DNA of 64,000 bases from an uncultured Lachnospiraceae bacterium (lineage in GTDB: Bacteria; Bacillota; Clostridia; Lachnospirales; Lachnospiraceae). Positions within the stretch are counted from its first letter, which is position 1. Each line of letters opens with the position of its first letter. The position numbers were made by a program, and so were the translations under genes. The notes beneath the pieces are model-generated. The model saw only the letters and a program-made list of their open reading frames with translations. It was not told where the DNA came from and made no database searches. The DNA lies in contig CANQSB010000009.1 of the NCBI GenBank assembly GCA_947626435.1, positions 39,558-103,557 of the forward strand, read 5' to 3'. Below are positions 9,538 through 18,396 of this stretch, in pieces.

Positions 9538-10749
9538 ATGTCAAAGAAAAATGACAAAAATAATACCGTTACTATGAGTAAGAGCAAGGCAAAGCGCGAG
9601 GCGCGCAAAAAGGAAGTCGCAAAAAGCAAGCGCAAAAAGCTTATTTGGAAAATAGTCGGCATAGTCGCAGCAATTGCCGTCATCGCCGCATTGGCTTTTG
9701 CAATCGGCGGAAAGGTTTATCTGGCGGTCATCCGTACCTCTCCGAACTCTGATATGAGCGCGGGGCTTACCGCAGAGGGAAAGATTGACGGTGTCGACGC
9801 GGCTTCGCTTATAGAGCTTGCCGATTACAAAAATATTTCCGTCCCCGCTGACGAGGTCGCGGCGACAGCAGAGGAAGTGGATGAAAGCATCAATTCGACG
9901 CTTGAAAGCTACACCGAGCTCAGCACAGACGAAACCCTCTCAATCGCTGACGGAGACCAGGTAAGCATCGACTATGTCGGCACTATCGACGGGGTTGAAT
10001 TTGAGGGCGGCAGCGCGGAGGACTATTCCCTCACTATCGGCTCAGGCACCTTTATAGACGATTTTGAGCAGCAGCTTATTGGACACAAGCCGGGCGAGGA
10101 AGTCACTGTGGAAGTCACTTTCCCTGACGATTACAGCAATGCGGACATTGCGGGCAAGGACGCGAGCTTTGATGTGACTATAAAGGGCATAACCGTTACG
10201 CCTGAACTTACGGACGAGTTTGTTGCCGAGAAGCTTTCCGAGACGGAGGGCGTATCGACTGCGGAGGAATACCGCGCAAAGGTTGAGAACGACTTTTACG
10301 AGCAACACCTTGAAGATTATTTGACCAATTATATCATGGATAACTCCACCGTTAAGTCTTATCCGAAAAAATATGTGAAAACTTTAAAGTCGATACTTAA
10401 ATATGACGACACTCAAATGGTGGCATATTACAACCAACTGTTTTCAGGTTATGGCATGTCATATGAAAATCCCTGGGACATGCGCGGCGAAGATATAGAC
10501 GACGAACTTTCCTATGAAAAGGAGCTTGTGACGCGCGCCGAGGAGGGGGCTAAGACGGCTTTAGTTTATCAGACAATTTTCGAGCAGGAGGGGCTGTCCA
10601 TTGACATGGATGCCGCTATCGCCGAAATGACGGAGGAAAACGGCGAAGAATATGTCACAAACATGAAGAACACCTACGGCGACGGCTATATGGCGCAGGC
10701 AGAGATGAAAGAGGTTGTTATTGAATATTTGATGAGTTTATACAAATAA
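9538..10749 (+). CDS. Membrane-anchored trigger-factor-like peptidyl-prolyl isomerase
   Basis: This 403-residue protein has a very basic N-terminus (residues 13-36) followed by one transmembrane segment (about 37-57) and then a predicted outer part. That part holds an FKBP domain at about 137-218 (DGDQVSIDYVGTIDGVEF, GSGTFIDDFEQQLIG) and a helical C-terminus like the trigger-factor chaperone arms. Ribosomal trigger factor has a ribosome-binding N-domain, which is absent here. By inference it is a secreted-side foldase. An AGGAG site precedes the ATG. The gene is monocistronic and is followed by a palindromic repeat. Confidence 0.85.
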   Translation: MSKKNDKNNTVTMSKSKAKREARKKEVAKSKRKKLIWKIVGIVAAIAVIAALAFAIGGKVYLAVIRTSPNSDMSAGLTAEGKIDGVDAASLIELADYKNISVPADEVAATAEEVDESINSTLESYTELSTDETLSIADGDQVSIDYVGTIDGVEFEGGSAEDYSLTIGSGTFIDDFEQQLIGHKPGEEVTVEVTFPDDYSNADIAGKDASFDVTIKGITVTPELTDEFVAEKLSETEGVSTAEEYRAKVENDFYEQHLEDYLTNYIMDNSTVKSYPKKYVKTLKSILKYDDTQMVAYYNQLFSGYGMSYENPWDMRGEDIDDELSYEKELVTRAEEGAKTALVYQTIFEQEGLSIDMDAAIAEMTEENGEEYVTNMKNTYGDGYMAQAEMKEVVIEYLMSLYK

Positions 10750-10770
10750 TCCAAAAAGTGTCATTTATCT

Positions 10771-10879
10771 AATGTGGCTGGCGCACTAAGAATTTGCTAT
10801 ACAAAATATAGTATTGATATATAATTTATCAATTCTATTAGTACTTTGTATATACTTTGCTTAGTGCGGCAGCCACAAT
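10771..10879. repeat. 109-bp MITE-like palindrome
   Basis: TGTGGCTGGCGCACTAAG (10773-10790) is the inverted copy, with one mismatch, of 10860-10877. The AT-rich inner parts (TAGTATTGATATATAATTT and its partner) pair too, so almost the whole element folds on itself. Direct repeats TTTATCT at 10764-10770 and 10880-10886 flank it like a target duplication. It sits between the convergent foldase and LRR genes and may also terminate transcription. Confidence 0.6.
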
Positions 10880-10895
10880 TTTATCTGCTCTTTGC

Positions 10896-11819
10896 CTACC
10901 AGTCCAGCTCGAAAGCTGCAAATGCGTCCTTCTGCTCCAGCTTTTCACTTTTATAGCGAAGCATATATGCCTTTATCTCGGCATTCGCGTTTTTCAGGTC
11001 ATCAAGCAGGGCGTCAAAATTTTCCTCATTTATACAGCCTGCTTCTGCAAACAGAATGTAATATTCAAGCTCATCTCTATGTTCCTCTATTATTATATCC
11101 CACGCCTCCGGCGTGTCCGTACCCTTGGTGTGGCTCTTCAAATACTGCTTTAATTCCCGCTCCGCCTCGTCTGAAATGCCATACGGGTGCAAAAGCCTGA
11201 AATAAACAATCCTAAGCTTGAGCTTCCGCTTTTCTACAGGATAAGATTTGATGTCATAATCCTTTCCCTCGTAATCCTCCTCCCCGCAGGTCCAAAGCTC
11301 CTCAAAGCCGTCTAAATCATCAAGCCTTATCAGTTTAATAAGGTTATCGTCCCAACGCTTTATCCAGTCGGGCGTGCCCACATATGACGGTTCGAACAGG
11401 AAATAATCATGCAGCACCGTCACGCCCATCGCAAGCATGCGCCATATGCCAAGCTCCCCAAAGCGCGCTTTCTCAGAAATGCCAAAGCTTACTTCCCTAA
11501 GACGCTTACACCCGAGAAAAAGCTCCTTTCCTCTAATTGCAAGACCCGCAGAAAACGCAATACTCCTCAGCCCCTCCGCGTGAGCAAACGCCCAATCGCC
11601 TACTTGCGTAACGGTGTCAGGAATATCTATCTCCTTGAGCGTCTTACAGCTAAGAAACGCCTTACGCCCTATCTCCGTAACGGGCTCATTGTCTATTTCA
11701 TCCGGTACGGAAAGGCGCGTCGCGGTACCGCTGTATTTTTCGATTATAATGCTGTCGTCCTTTTTATGGCTGTAGCTTATAGCGCCATTTTCCATAGAAT
11801 AAATCAATTTTTTCGGCAT
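10896..11819 (-). CDS. BspA-like leucine-rich repeat protein (LRR_5)
   Basis: The 307-residue protein carries two to three LRR_5 repeats of the BspA type in its first 120 residues (LSVPDEIDNEPVTEIGRKAF, LKEIDIPDTVTQVGDWAF, LREVSFG). The C-terminal half is acidic and helical and is not recognised. There is no signal peptide or sorting signal, so it appears cytoplasmic, unlike surface BspA proteins. It is the last gene in the leftward run from the Tad locus and ends next to the palindrome. Confidence 0.75.
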   Translation of the reverse strand: MPKKLIYSMENGAISYSHKKDDSIIIEKYSGTATRLSVPDEIDNEPVTEIGRKAFLSCKTLKEIDIPDTVTQVGDWAFAHAEGLRSIAFSAGLAIRGKELFLGCKRLREVSFGISEKARFGELGIWRMLAMGVTVLHDYFLFEPSYVGTPDWIKRWDDNLIKLIRLDDLDGFEELWTCGEEDYEGKDYDIKSYPVEKRKLKLRIVYFRLLHPYGISDEAERELKQYLKSHTKGTDTPEAWDIIIEEHRDELEYYILFAEAGCINEENFDALLDDLKNANAEIKAYMLRYKSEKLEQKDAFAAFELDW

Positions 11820-11970
11820 CTTTTAACTTCCTCTTGACTATAGCGTTTCAATATTTTTAATAATGACTTTTTCATTATAATTTTTTATAGCTTTTTAATT
11901 CAGCAGCTATCAGTATTCATTTTTTAAGCTTTTCATTTACCGGTATTTTCTACTTCTTTTCCTCAATGTC

Positions 11971-13479
11971 CTACAGCTCCAGCCGTTCAATCTCTTGAAG
12001 TATATCGTCCTGGCGCTCATGGAGCATCAGATCCTCATTGTGCTTTTGGTAGTCGGAGCTGCCGTATATGCCTATAAAACGCGAGCTGTAGGCATTTATT
12101 GTGAGCTCTGTGACAAGCACTGTCATCTCGTTGCCGTCCATAAAGGCTATCTCGCTGAAGGCAAATACATTGTGCAGGCGCGACTGTATTTTAGCGTTGT
12201 CCTGTTTCATAAGTGACACAGCATTGTCAAATGCGGCTTTGAGGAGCTGCAGATTGGATGCGTCGTCTTTGTTTTCCAGCCTAAGCTGCTTTTCCCTTTC
12301 CTCCCAGAAACGAAGTATTGAACGGTTTTTACGCTTTTCCTCGGCTGAAAGGGCACCCGCCGTAGATTTTGACGCGATAAGGCGGTTTCTGGCATCTATC
12401 TGTTTCTGCACCAGCGAAAGCACGCTCTCGCCCGTCTTTTCATTCGCCGCTTTTAACGCTTTCATGCCATGCACTATGTCCGTAAGCATATCTGACTGTT
12501 CAAGATTTTCACGCATTTCGTTTTCAAGCTTGTCAAGTATCATTCCAAGCAGGGAAAGGCGTTCGTCAAACTTTGCGATACGCGCGCGCTCCACTGCCTG
12601 CGCTGAGCTTGTGCCGTCAAGAATTTCCTCAATCTTATAGTCCTTTTTGTATTTGTTGTACAGCTCATAAAAGGCTGTAAATTCCTTAACTATTTTTTCG
12701 TTATGGAGATATTGACCTATAAGCGTTTCGTCTACCTTTATCCCTTCCTCCTCGCACAAAAGCAGCGTCGCCGATAAATCCTCCCAACCGCGCGCCGTAA
12801 CATACGACTTTCCGCCGACGGTCGTTTCCACACGATAAAAGTCGGATTTTTTCATGTCAAGGTAAGTAGTCACAGCATTGTGTATGCCTTGCTTTAGCGC
12901 GTATTCCTTCCATGTTGCGTAATCAGCCTCAACCTCTATCAACTTCATTCTGTCCATTGTCACCACATCAAACTCACGAACAGATTTGTTGTACTCTGGC
13001 GGATTGCCTGCCGTAATGATTACCCAGCCGTCGGGGACGCTGTGCTTTCCAAAGACCTTGTACTGCAGAAACTGGAGCATTGACGGCGCAAGCGTTTCTG
13101 ACACACAATTTATTTCATCAAGGAAAAGTATGCCCTCCTCAATGCCCGAGCTCTCCATAACCTCATATATTGAGGCAATTATCTCGCTCATTGTGTACTC
13201 GGAAATGTCAAATTCCTTCCCTTTATAGCTTTTATGCGAGATAAACGGAAGTCCAAGCGCGGACTGCCTCGTGTGGTGCGTCATTGAATACGACACAAGC
13301 GCTATGCCAAGCTCCTGTGCTACCTGCTCCATTATCGCGGTCTTGCCTATGCCCGGCGAGCCCAGCAGGAATATCGGGCGCTGACGCACTACGGGTATGC
13401 GGTAATCGCCAAATTCATCCTTTTTCAGATACAGCTTAATTGAATTTTTTATATGCTCTTTCGCCTGTTTTATATTCAT
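11971..13479 (-). CDS. MoxR-like AAA+ ATPase (AAA_5)
   Basis: A 502-residue protein with Walker A GSPGIGKT (residues 40-47), Walker B GILFLDEIN (around 120) and arginine-finger context typical of the MoxR/dynein-related AAA_5 group. The C-terminal 220 residues are helical. MoxR ATPases usually work with a VWA-domain partner, and the gene upstream is one. The start is the ATG at 13479, after GGGAGG; an in-frame GTG lies 12 bp upstream. The pair is 12 bp apart and probably co-transcribed. The role may be assembly or remodelling of a metal-dependent complex, which is inference. Confidence 0.88.
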   Translation of the reverse strand: MNIKQAKEHIKNSIKLYLKKDEFGDYRIPVVRQRPIFLLGSPGIGKTAIMEQVAQELGIALVSYSMTHHTRQSALGLPFISHKSYKGKEFDISEYTMSEIIASIYEVMESSGIEEGILFLDEINCVSETLAPSMLQFLQYKVFGKHSVPDGWVIITAGNPPEYNKSVREFDVVTMDRMKLIEVEADYATWKEYALKQGIHNAVTTYLDMKKSDFYRVETTVGGKSYVTARGWEDLSATLLLCEEEGIKVDETLIGQYLHNEKIVKEFTAFYELYNKYKKDYKIEEILDGTSSAQAVERARIAKFDERLSLLGMILDKLENEMRENLEQSDMLTDIVHGMKALKAANEKTGESVLSLVQKQIDARNRLIASKSTAGALSAEEKRKNRSILRFWEEREKQLRLENKDDASNLQLLKAAFDNAVSLMKQDNAKIQSRLHNVFAFSEIAFMDGNEMTVLVTELTINAYSSRFIGIYGSSDYQKHNEDLMLHERQDDILQEIERLEL

Positions 13480-13491
13480 AATTCCTCCCAC

Positions 13492-14811
13492 TCAATAATC
13501 ACTCGGCAACACTACCTTTATCGCCCATGGCGGTATTTCCGGCTTGTCAAACTCATCATCAAGAAACACAAACGCTACATCATAATTGTAAGGCGGCTTA
13601 TGCTCCGGAAACACTCCATAGCCGTCGGTAAAATATATCAGCCCTTTGAGGTTTTCAAACTCGCCGTTTTCAATCGCGTTGTCAACATACTCAAATACGG
13701 GACGGAAATCCGTCGCACCAAAACCTTCAAGCTGCCCTTCCTTCATAAAGCTTTCAAATTCGTCATCGTTGGTTATCTTCGTGTCCCTTTGCACCTCTGA
13801 ATCGCACTGAATTATATGGATATTTACCTTTCGGAAAAAATTCTCGCTGCTCTTTAATATGCCGTAGGTTTTGTTTAAAAAGGTCTGCACTATGGCGCCG
13901 CGGCATGAGCCTGATGTGTCTATCGCTATCACAAATTCCTTTATCTTATTTACATCTTTGTATTCCAGAGGCTCCACCAGCGGCAGATTGCCGTAAAGCG
14001 ATAAGCCATAGGTATAATAGACATAGTCAAATTCGTCGTCGTTTATGCGTATGTCCTCGCCTGACACGCAAAAACGCCGCAAAAAATCGTCATAATCATA
14101 CTCCTCCTTGGTAGCCTCCTCCAAATTTTGAAGCATGCCCTTATCATTTGACTTGTCCTGTGAGAAGCCCTTCAGCTCCGCCTTTATGCGCTCGCTTATC
14201 TTTTTCCATTGTGCCTGGGTTATTTCAAGCATTTCAGTATCCGCGGCTTTCCAGCTTTCGTGCGCATCAAACTCAAAAAGCCTGCGCAGCTCCAAAAGCT
14301 CAGAAATGCCAAGCCTGTCATTTTTAAGGCGTTTATATATTTTTTCAGCAGTGATGGCGCCAAGCCGCTGCCGCCACTGCGCTAAAACCTCTCTGCGCTC
14401 CCTGTCGGCAGGAAGCTCCATTCCCGACATGCCCAAGCTCATAGCCACACTCTCCACCGCCATATCAGCCGACACATCCCAAAGCTCCTGCTCCACGCGG
14501 TCATAGCGATATGCGTGATTAAAAATGCAGTGAAGTATTATATGAAGATAAAGACGCAAGACGCTGTTTTGATTCTTTTTGTAGCGGTTCAATATATATT
14601 GCGAATCATAACATATCACTGTGCCGCCTTTCGGCGCGGACGCAAAATACGGCTTATCAATGCCATAGCGCGCATCAAAGGATATGCCCAAAAGCGCCGT
14701 ATCTAAAAATCTTAGATTTACCAAAATCCTGTCGCGGGATAAACGCCATATTTTCGCGGCTATCTCGTCAGTCATTCGCTGTTTTTCTGACACCTGTGTC
14801 ACTTTTGTCAC
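13492..14811 (-). CDS. VWA-domain protein with DUF2201 putative metallopeptidase domain
   Basis: 439 residues. The N-terminal DUF2201 region has HIILHCIFNH (90-99), corresponding to the family HExxH metal site but with Ile in place of the catalytic Glu. The C-terminal VWA domain carries a MIDAS motif DTSGS (298-302). Such proteins pair with MoxR ATPases, as here. There is no signal peptide. It is probably a cytoplasmic metal-dependent adaptor rather than a protease, given the substituted Glu. No known target; the preceding SGNH hydrolase gene is 47 bp upstream. Confidence 0.85.
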   Translation of the reverse strand: MTKVTQVSEKQRMTDEIAAKIWRLSRDRILVNLRFLDTALLGISFDARYGIDKPYFASAPKGGTVICYDSQYILNRYKKNQNSVLRLYLHIILHCIFNHAYRYDRVEQELWDVSADMAVESVAMSLGMSGMELPADRERREVLAQWRQRLGAITAEKIYKRLKNDRLGISELLELRRLFEFDAHESWKAADTEMLEITQAQWKKISERIKAELKGFSQDKSNDKGMLQNLEEATKEEYDYDDFLRRFCVSGEDIRINDDEFDYVYYTYGLSLYGNLPLVEPLEYKDVNKIKEFVIAIDTSGSCRGAIVQTFLNKTYGILKSSENFFRKVNIHIIQCDSEVQRDTKITNDDEFESFMKEGQLEGFGATDFRPVFEYVDNAIENGEFENLKGLIYFTDGYGVFPEHKPPYNYDVAFVFLDDEFDKPEIPPWAIKVVLPSDY

Positions 14812-14858
14812 TGCCTCTCAAAATAAAATGATAATTCCTGCCACACGCGCAAAGCTTT

Positions 14859-16019
14859 TTATTGATTTTTTGCGATTATCGGCACAGTTTCCGCCATTTT
14901 CCTGTATGCCTTATCCGATGGGTGCAGATGGTCGCCGCTGTCGTATTCCGGCTTAAAGGCGGCCGGATTCGACTCATCGCGAAGCGCCGCGTCAAAGTCA
15001 ATGCAGCCGTCAATTTCCGAAGTCGTCCTAATCCATTCATTTACCCTGTTTCTCAAATCATTCCTAAATGGTTCGTATGTCCTCCAGCCATAAATCGGCA
15101 GAAGCGTACCCATATACACCTTTAAATCAAGCTCTCTCGCCCAGCCTATGTACCTGCGAAGCCCTTCAATCAGCTCGTCCGCAGTCGGCAAATCACTCCA
15201 TGGCCTGAACGGATTGACCTCTACGCCGACAGGATGAATAATGTCATTTATGCCATGCTGTATTATGACCGTATCCGCTCCGCTCACTCTTGCCTCCCTT
15301 GGGAAACGCGTCTCACCCTTTAAACCGTAGGAATCGTATGTAATATTGTCATACTGCCGTAAAATTCTCGTACCGCTTGCGGCACGCCTCACTATGGCGG
15401 TGTCCGTTATATTTTCTTCAAAGAGCCGTAGCGCAAGGTAATCGGGCCAAGCCTGGGAAGTGATAGAATCGCCGTAGCATATTATAGCGCGATTTTTGTC
15501 GGAAGTATAAATCTCCATATCACTCAAAAAATAAAACCAGTTGGTATTGCGCGTATAGTCGAGCGGAAGTTCGCCGCTTTCCGCATAGTCGCCAACCGAA
15601 TAAAAGCCCTTTGAAAGCGGTCCCGTAATGAGCACCGCTGAGCGCATATTTGTAAACTCTCCCAGATAAAAACTGACACTTATGTCATTACCGCGTCTTA
15701 CCTCAAAGCTTATCTCATCGCTTACCGCCGTTTTGCCCGCAGGTATGTCCACACTTGTCCGCCCGCCAAATGTGACCGCCACGCTGCTGTCCTCAATAAT
15801 CGCGCGCCCGCCGTTGCCGTCCGCATATGCGACAAACACGCTGCTGATGGTTACGCTTTCCGTACCGCAGAAATTGTCGAGCGTGATTTTCAATTTATCT
15901 CCGTCAAACATCGGGCGTATCGGATACCTAAGCGTCAAATCTTTGGCATAATTTTCAGGCCGCCTGTCGGCTATTGATATCGCGTTACCCCATGTTGAAA
16001 CATATTTTTTGTGTCCCAT
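14859..16019 (-). CDS. SGNH/GDSL-family hydrolase
   Basis: An approximately 386-residue esterase with the SGNH blocks: CYGDSITSQ (nucleophile Ser), HGINDII and the C-terminal SGDHLHPSDKAY carrying the Asp-His pair. The N-terminal 150 residues form a beta-sandwich-like region, as in carbohydrate-esterase-type enzymes, so deacetylation of a glycan is plausible but unproven. The start at 16019 is preceded by GGAGG 12 nt away; the frame is open 29 codons further, but those residues do not look like the family. Confidence 0.85.
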   Translation of the reverse strand: MGHKKYVSTWGNAISIADRRPENYAKDLTLRYPIRPMFDGDKLKITLDNFCGTESVTISSVFVAYADGNGGRAIIEDSSVAVTFGGRTSVDIPAGKTAVSDEISFEVRRGNDISVSFYLGEFTNMRSAVLITGPLSKGFYSVGDYAESGELPLDYTRNTNWFYFLSDMEIYTSDKNRAIICYGDSITSQAWPDYLALRLFEENITDTAIVRRAASGTRILRQYDNITYDSYGLKGETRFPREARVSGADTVIIQHGINDIIHPVGVEVNPFRPWSDLPTADELIEGLRRYIGWARELDLKVYMGTLLPIYGWRTYEPFRNDLRNRVNEWIRTTSEIDGCIDFDAALRDESNPAAFKPEYDSGDHLHPSDKAYRKMAETVPIIAKNQ

Positions 16020-16110
16020 TGTATAACTAATCCTCCGCACTGCCCTAAATTCATCATTTTCTATAATTATACAAAAAAACACTGCCAATTCAATAGACGC
16101 TTGCAATTCA

Positions 16111-17457
16111 TCAGCAATATGTCAGGCTTACCCGCCCCATTTTTATCTTGTCGCCCACATCAAGCTGCGTGGGCGCGTTTATTTTGACAAACTCACCGTT
16201 TTTCAAAGTGCCGTTTGTCGAATTTAAATCATACATATAAATCTTGCCGTCATGCTCCTCAAAGCGGGCATGCATTTTGCTCACTGTATTGTCATCTATC
16301 ACATAATCCGACATTCCTGCCAGCTTCCCGACAGTCATAGGAAGCTTATCGAGGGGCACGCTTATCTCCTCGCCGTTAAGCCTTCCTTTAAGCACCTTTT
16401 CTTCTAATATGCCCTCTGCAAGGCAAATCGTTTCCCCATAAAAAAATTCTTCTCTTTCATTAGTGATTGCCTTATGTATAGCTTTCTCTGTCGGTGCCGT
16501 ATGCCTTTTATTCTCATTTTCCCACAGCAAGGGCTCGTCATCGCTCTCTTCGTTTTCAGACAGCTTTCCGAGCCTTCTTTTTTTATTTCCGTCGTAAAAA
16601 AACATGACCGCAGCCGCAAATGCCATGACCGCAGCGCCATACAGGCTTGCCAGCCTTCCCGTATCCAGCATAAGCGGGCTGTATACGCTTATTGTCACAG
16701 CAAGCCCCGCAATTCCCAACGCAATAATGACACATATAATCCCACCAATTATATCCCCCATATATTTATATTTTGGCTTGTTTCTTTCCTCCTCATCGTA
16801 TATGTCTTCTATATATGCTTCTTCCATGTACGGCTCCCTGTAATCCGCATCCATCGTTTTTTCCTGCATTGACGCGGCTTTGTCAGGCATATGTTCCACA
16901 TACTGCCGAATCTCGCCCATAACAAAATTGGGATTCCGCGTATATCTGTATACCTGATATCCCATCATAACAGCCCTCTCATCATTGTGGTTTATCCTAG
17001 TCAGCAGCTTGTCGACAAGCTCCGTAAACGACTGGCGCACATCATGTTCATAATCGGGATAGTAAATAAAATACGGCGTAAGCTTCTCTATATCAACATA
17101 TATGTAATCACAGTCCAATATTACCTGCGCTCCGTCAAGCAGATATTCCTCAAGCGTCTCAAAAATCCTGATGCAGCCGATAAAAATCGCTTTTAGCTCA
17201 TGGCTTCCAAGCTCCCTTTTTTCCAACACACGCTCAAGCGACTGCAGAGAATTTATCTCATAGTAAAATTTGCTCTCCTTATCCGTCCTCCTGTATGTCG
17301 CAGGAAGCAGACCCTTTATGTTATTTTCAAGAAACATCCTAACGCGGTAATCTTTTTCATCAATGCCGCCGTTTCCAAAAAAACTGCATTTGCTTAAAAT
17401 CAGATAATTATGGTTTATGCCTCTTTCATAGTTTTTACTTGGTACCTCCGCCTTCAT
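16111..17457 (-). CDS. DUF6382 and FHA domain membrane protein of the Tad locus
   Basis: 448 residues. The N-terminal DUF6382 part (about 1-185) is followed by two transmembrane segments (about 235-262 and 268-290) and a C-terminal FHA domain with the phosphothreonine-binding signature VIDDNTVSKMHARFEEH and LNSTNGTLKNG. FHA domains bind phospho-Thr peptides, so the pilus may be linked to Ser/Thr kinase signalling. The ATG overlaps the 3' end of the upstream TadE-like gene by 23 bp, which suggests coupled translation. No kinase is in the window. Confidence 0.85.
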   Translation of the reverse strand: MKAEVPSKNYERGINHNYLILSKCSFFGNGGIDEKDYRVRMFLENNIKGLLPATYRRTDKESKFYYEINSLQSLERVLEKRELGSHELKAIFIGCIRIFETLEEYLLDGAQVILDCDYIYVDIEKLTPYFIYYPDYEHDVRQSFTELVDKLLTRINHNDERAVMMGYQVYRYTRNPNFVMGEIRQYVEHMPDKAASMQEKTMDADYREPYMEEAYIEDIYDEEERNKPKYKYMGDIIGGIICVIIALGIAGLAVTISVYSPLMLDTGRLASLYGAAVMAFAAAVMFFYDGNKKRRLGKLSENEESDDEPLLWENENKRHTAPTEKAIHKAITNEREEFFYGETICLAEGILEEKVLKGRLNGEEISVPLDKLPMTVGKLAGMSDYVIDDNTVSKMHARFEEHDGKIYMYDLNSTNGTLKNGEFVKINAPTQLDVGDKIKMGRVSLTYC

Positions 17458-17929
17458 TCCCTGTCAACCCCTTTCCGTTTATTGTCCTGAAAAATCTTAT
17501 CTCCTGCACCTGCCTTAAACGCTTTGCCTCGCCTGCCGCATCAATCGAAAAATTCAAAGCGTCAACATATTCGCCAAGCCAGCTAAGAAGCGGCATATTT
17601 ATCTCGCAATGGTATGCCACTCTTACAATGTCCGCTGTCACAGCCACACTGTATGTGAAATTCTTAATCGCGAACAGTCTTTCGTCCGTAAGCCTCCCCG
17701 CCGCAAGCTGCGCCTCCTTGTACGCCTCCTGTGCGTCCTTAATATTATTCCCGGTCCCACGAAGCGCAGCCTCATACGCGCTCTGTTCCATGATACACCT
17801 GTCATGCACATAAAACGCCATAAAAATCATAACCGTCGTAAATAATATCACCATCGGCAATACCAACGCAGCCTCAACCGTAAAGTATGCTTTTTCCCGC
17901 CTTTTCAGAAGTTTTTCTATACAACTCAA
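17435..17929 (-). CDS. TadE-like pseudopilin
   Basis: I place the start at TTG 17929: it has a GGGGG site about 9 nt upstream and overlaps the stop of the prepilin peptidase gene (TTGA, 17926-17929). The 164-residue product starts with a basic stretch, then KAYFTVEAALVLPMVILF, the Glu-plus-hydrophobic helix of a type IV-like pilin signal, and a short extracytoplasmic domain. TadE-like minor pilins are processed by the prepilin peptidase and assist Flp pilus assembly. The frame stays open upstream to 18064, but that part overlaps the peptidase gene. Confidence 0.8.
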   Translation of the reverse strand: MSCIEKLLKRREKAYFTVEAALVLPMVILFTTVMIFMAFYVHDRCIMEQSAYEAALRGTGNNIKDAQEAYKEAQLAAGRLTDERLFAIKNFTYSVAVTADIVRVAYHCEINMPLLSWLGEYVDALNFSIDAAGEAKRLRQVQEIRFFRTINGKGLTGNEGGGTK

Positions 17930-18357
17930 AATATAATATCCCCCACATATATGACATATCCCGCAAAAAGCGCGGGCAGAAACGGTATTTTCGCATACCT
18001 CCCCGCTTTTTTGAACAAAATAAGCCCTACCGAAACAAACGCCATAAGCATCATTGCATAGCACACCATTATAAAGCAGCCGCGAATGCCAATCAACGCA
18101 CCAACCGCCATTATAACTATACCGTCGCCTCTGCCTATCTGTTCGCGCGTAAGCTTTGATATGGCAAGGGTCAGTATGCCTATAATCATACCGCTTACTG
18201 CGTCCATCAGCGTAGCGCTTCTATTAGATAACGCGCCAGTCACGCACACTGCCGCTATTGCCATGATAAAACCTATGCTTATTTCCTTTTTTACAAAGTC
18301 TACAATGCCTGCTGCCAAAAGCATAAATCCCGTCAATACTAATGCAAGTATATACAT
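17926..18357 (-). CDS. Prepilin peptidase (A24), Tad-type, second copy
   Basis: A 143-residue polytopic protein of about five membrane helices with both A24 aspartates: Asp in GIVDFVKKE near the N-terminus and the GRGDGIVI motif near residue 78. It lacks the N-methylating domain, like TadV/CpaA. A distinct A24 peptidase lies at the upstream end of the same locus (25592-26086). Here it sits between two TadE-like genes, so it may be dedicated to the pseudopilins. Confidence 0.85.
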   Translation of the reverse strand: MYILALVLTGFMLLAAGIVDFVKKEISIGFIMAIAAVCVTGALSNRSATLMDAVSGMIIGILTLAISKLTREQIGRGDGIVIMAVGALIGIRGCFIMVCYAMMLMAFVSVGLILFKKAGRYAKIPFLPALFAGYVIYVGDIIF

Positions 18358-18396
18358 AATTTCCTCCCATCACTGCCGCCGGCTCCGGACACCGTA

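Noticed and set aside
17930..18064. N-terminal extension of the TadE-like gene at 17435
   Set aside because: The extra 45 residues overlap the prepilin peptidase gene in another frame and lack a pilin-like leader; the TTG at 17929 with its ribosome binding site and TTGA overlap is a better start.
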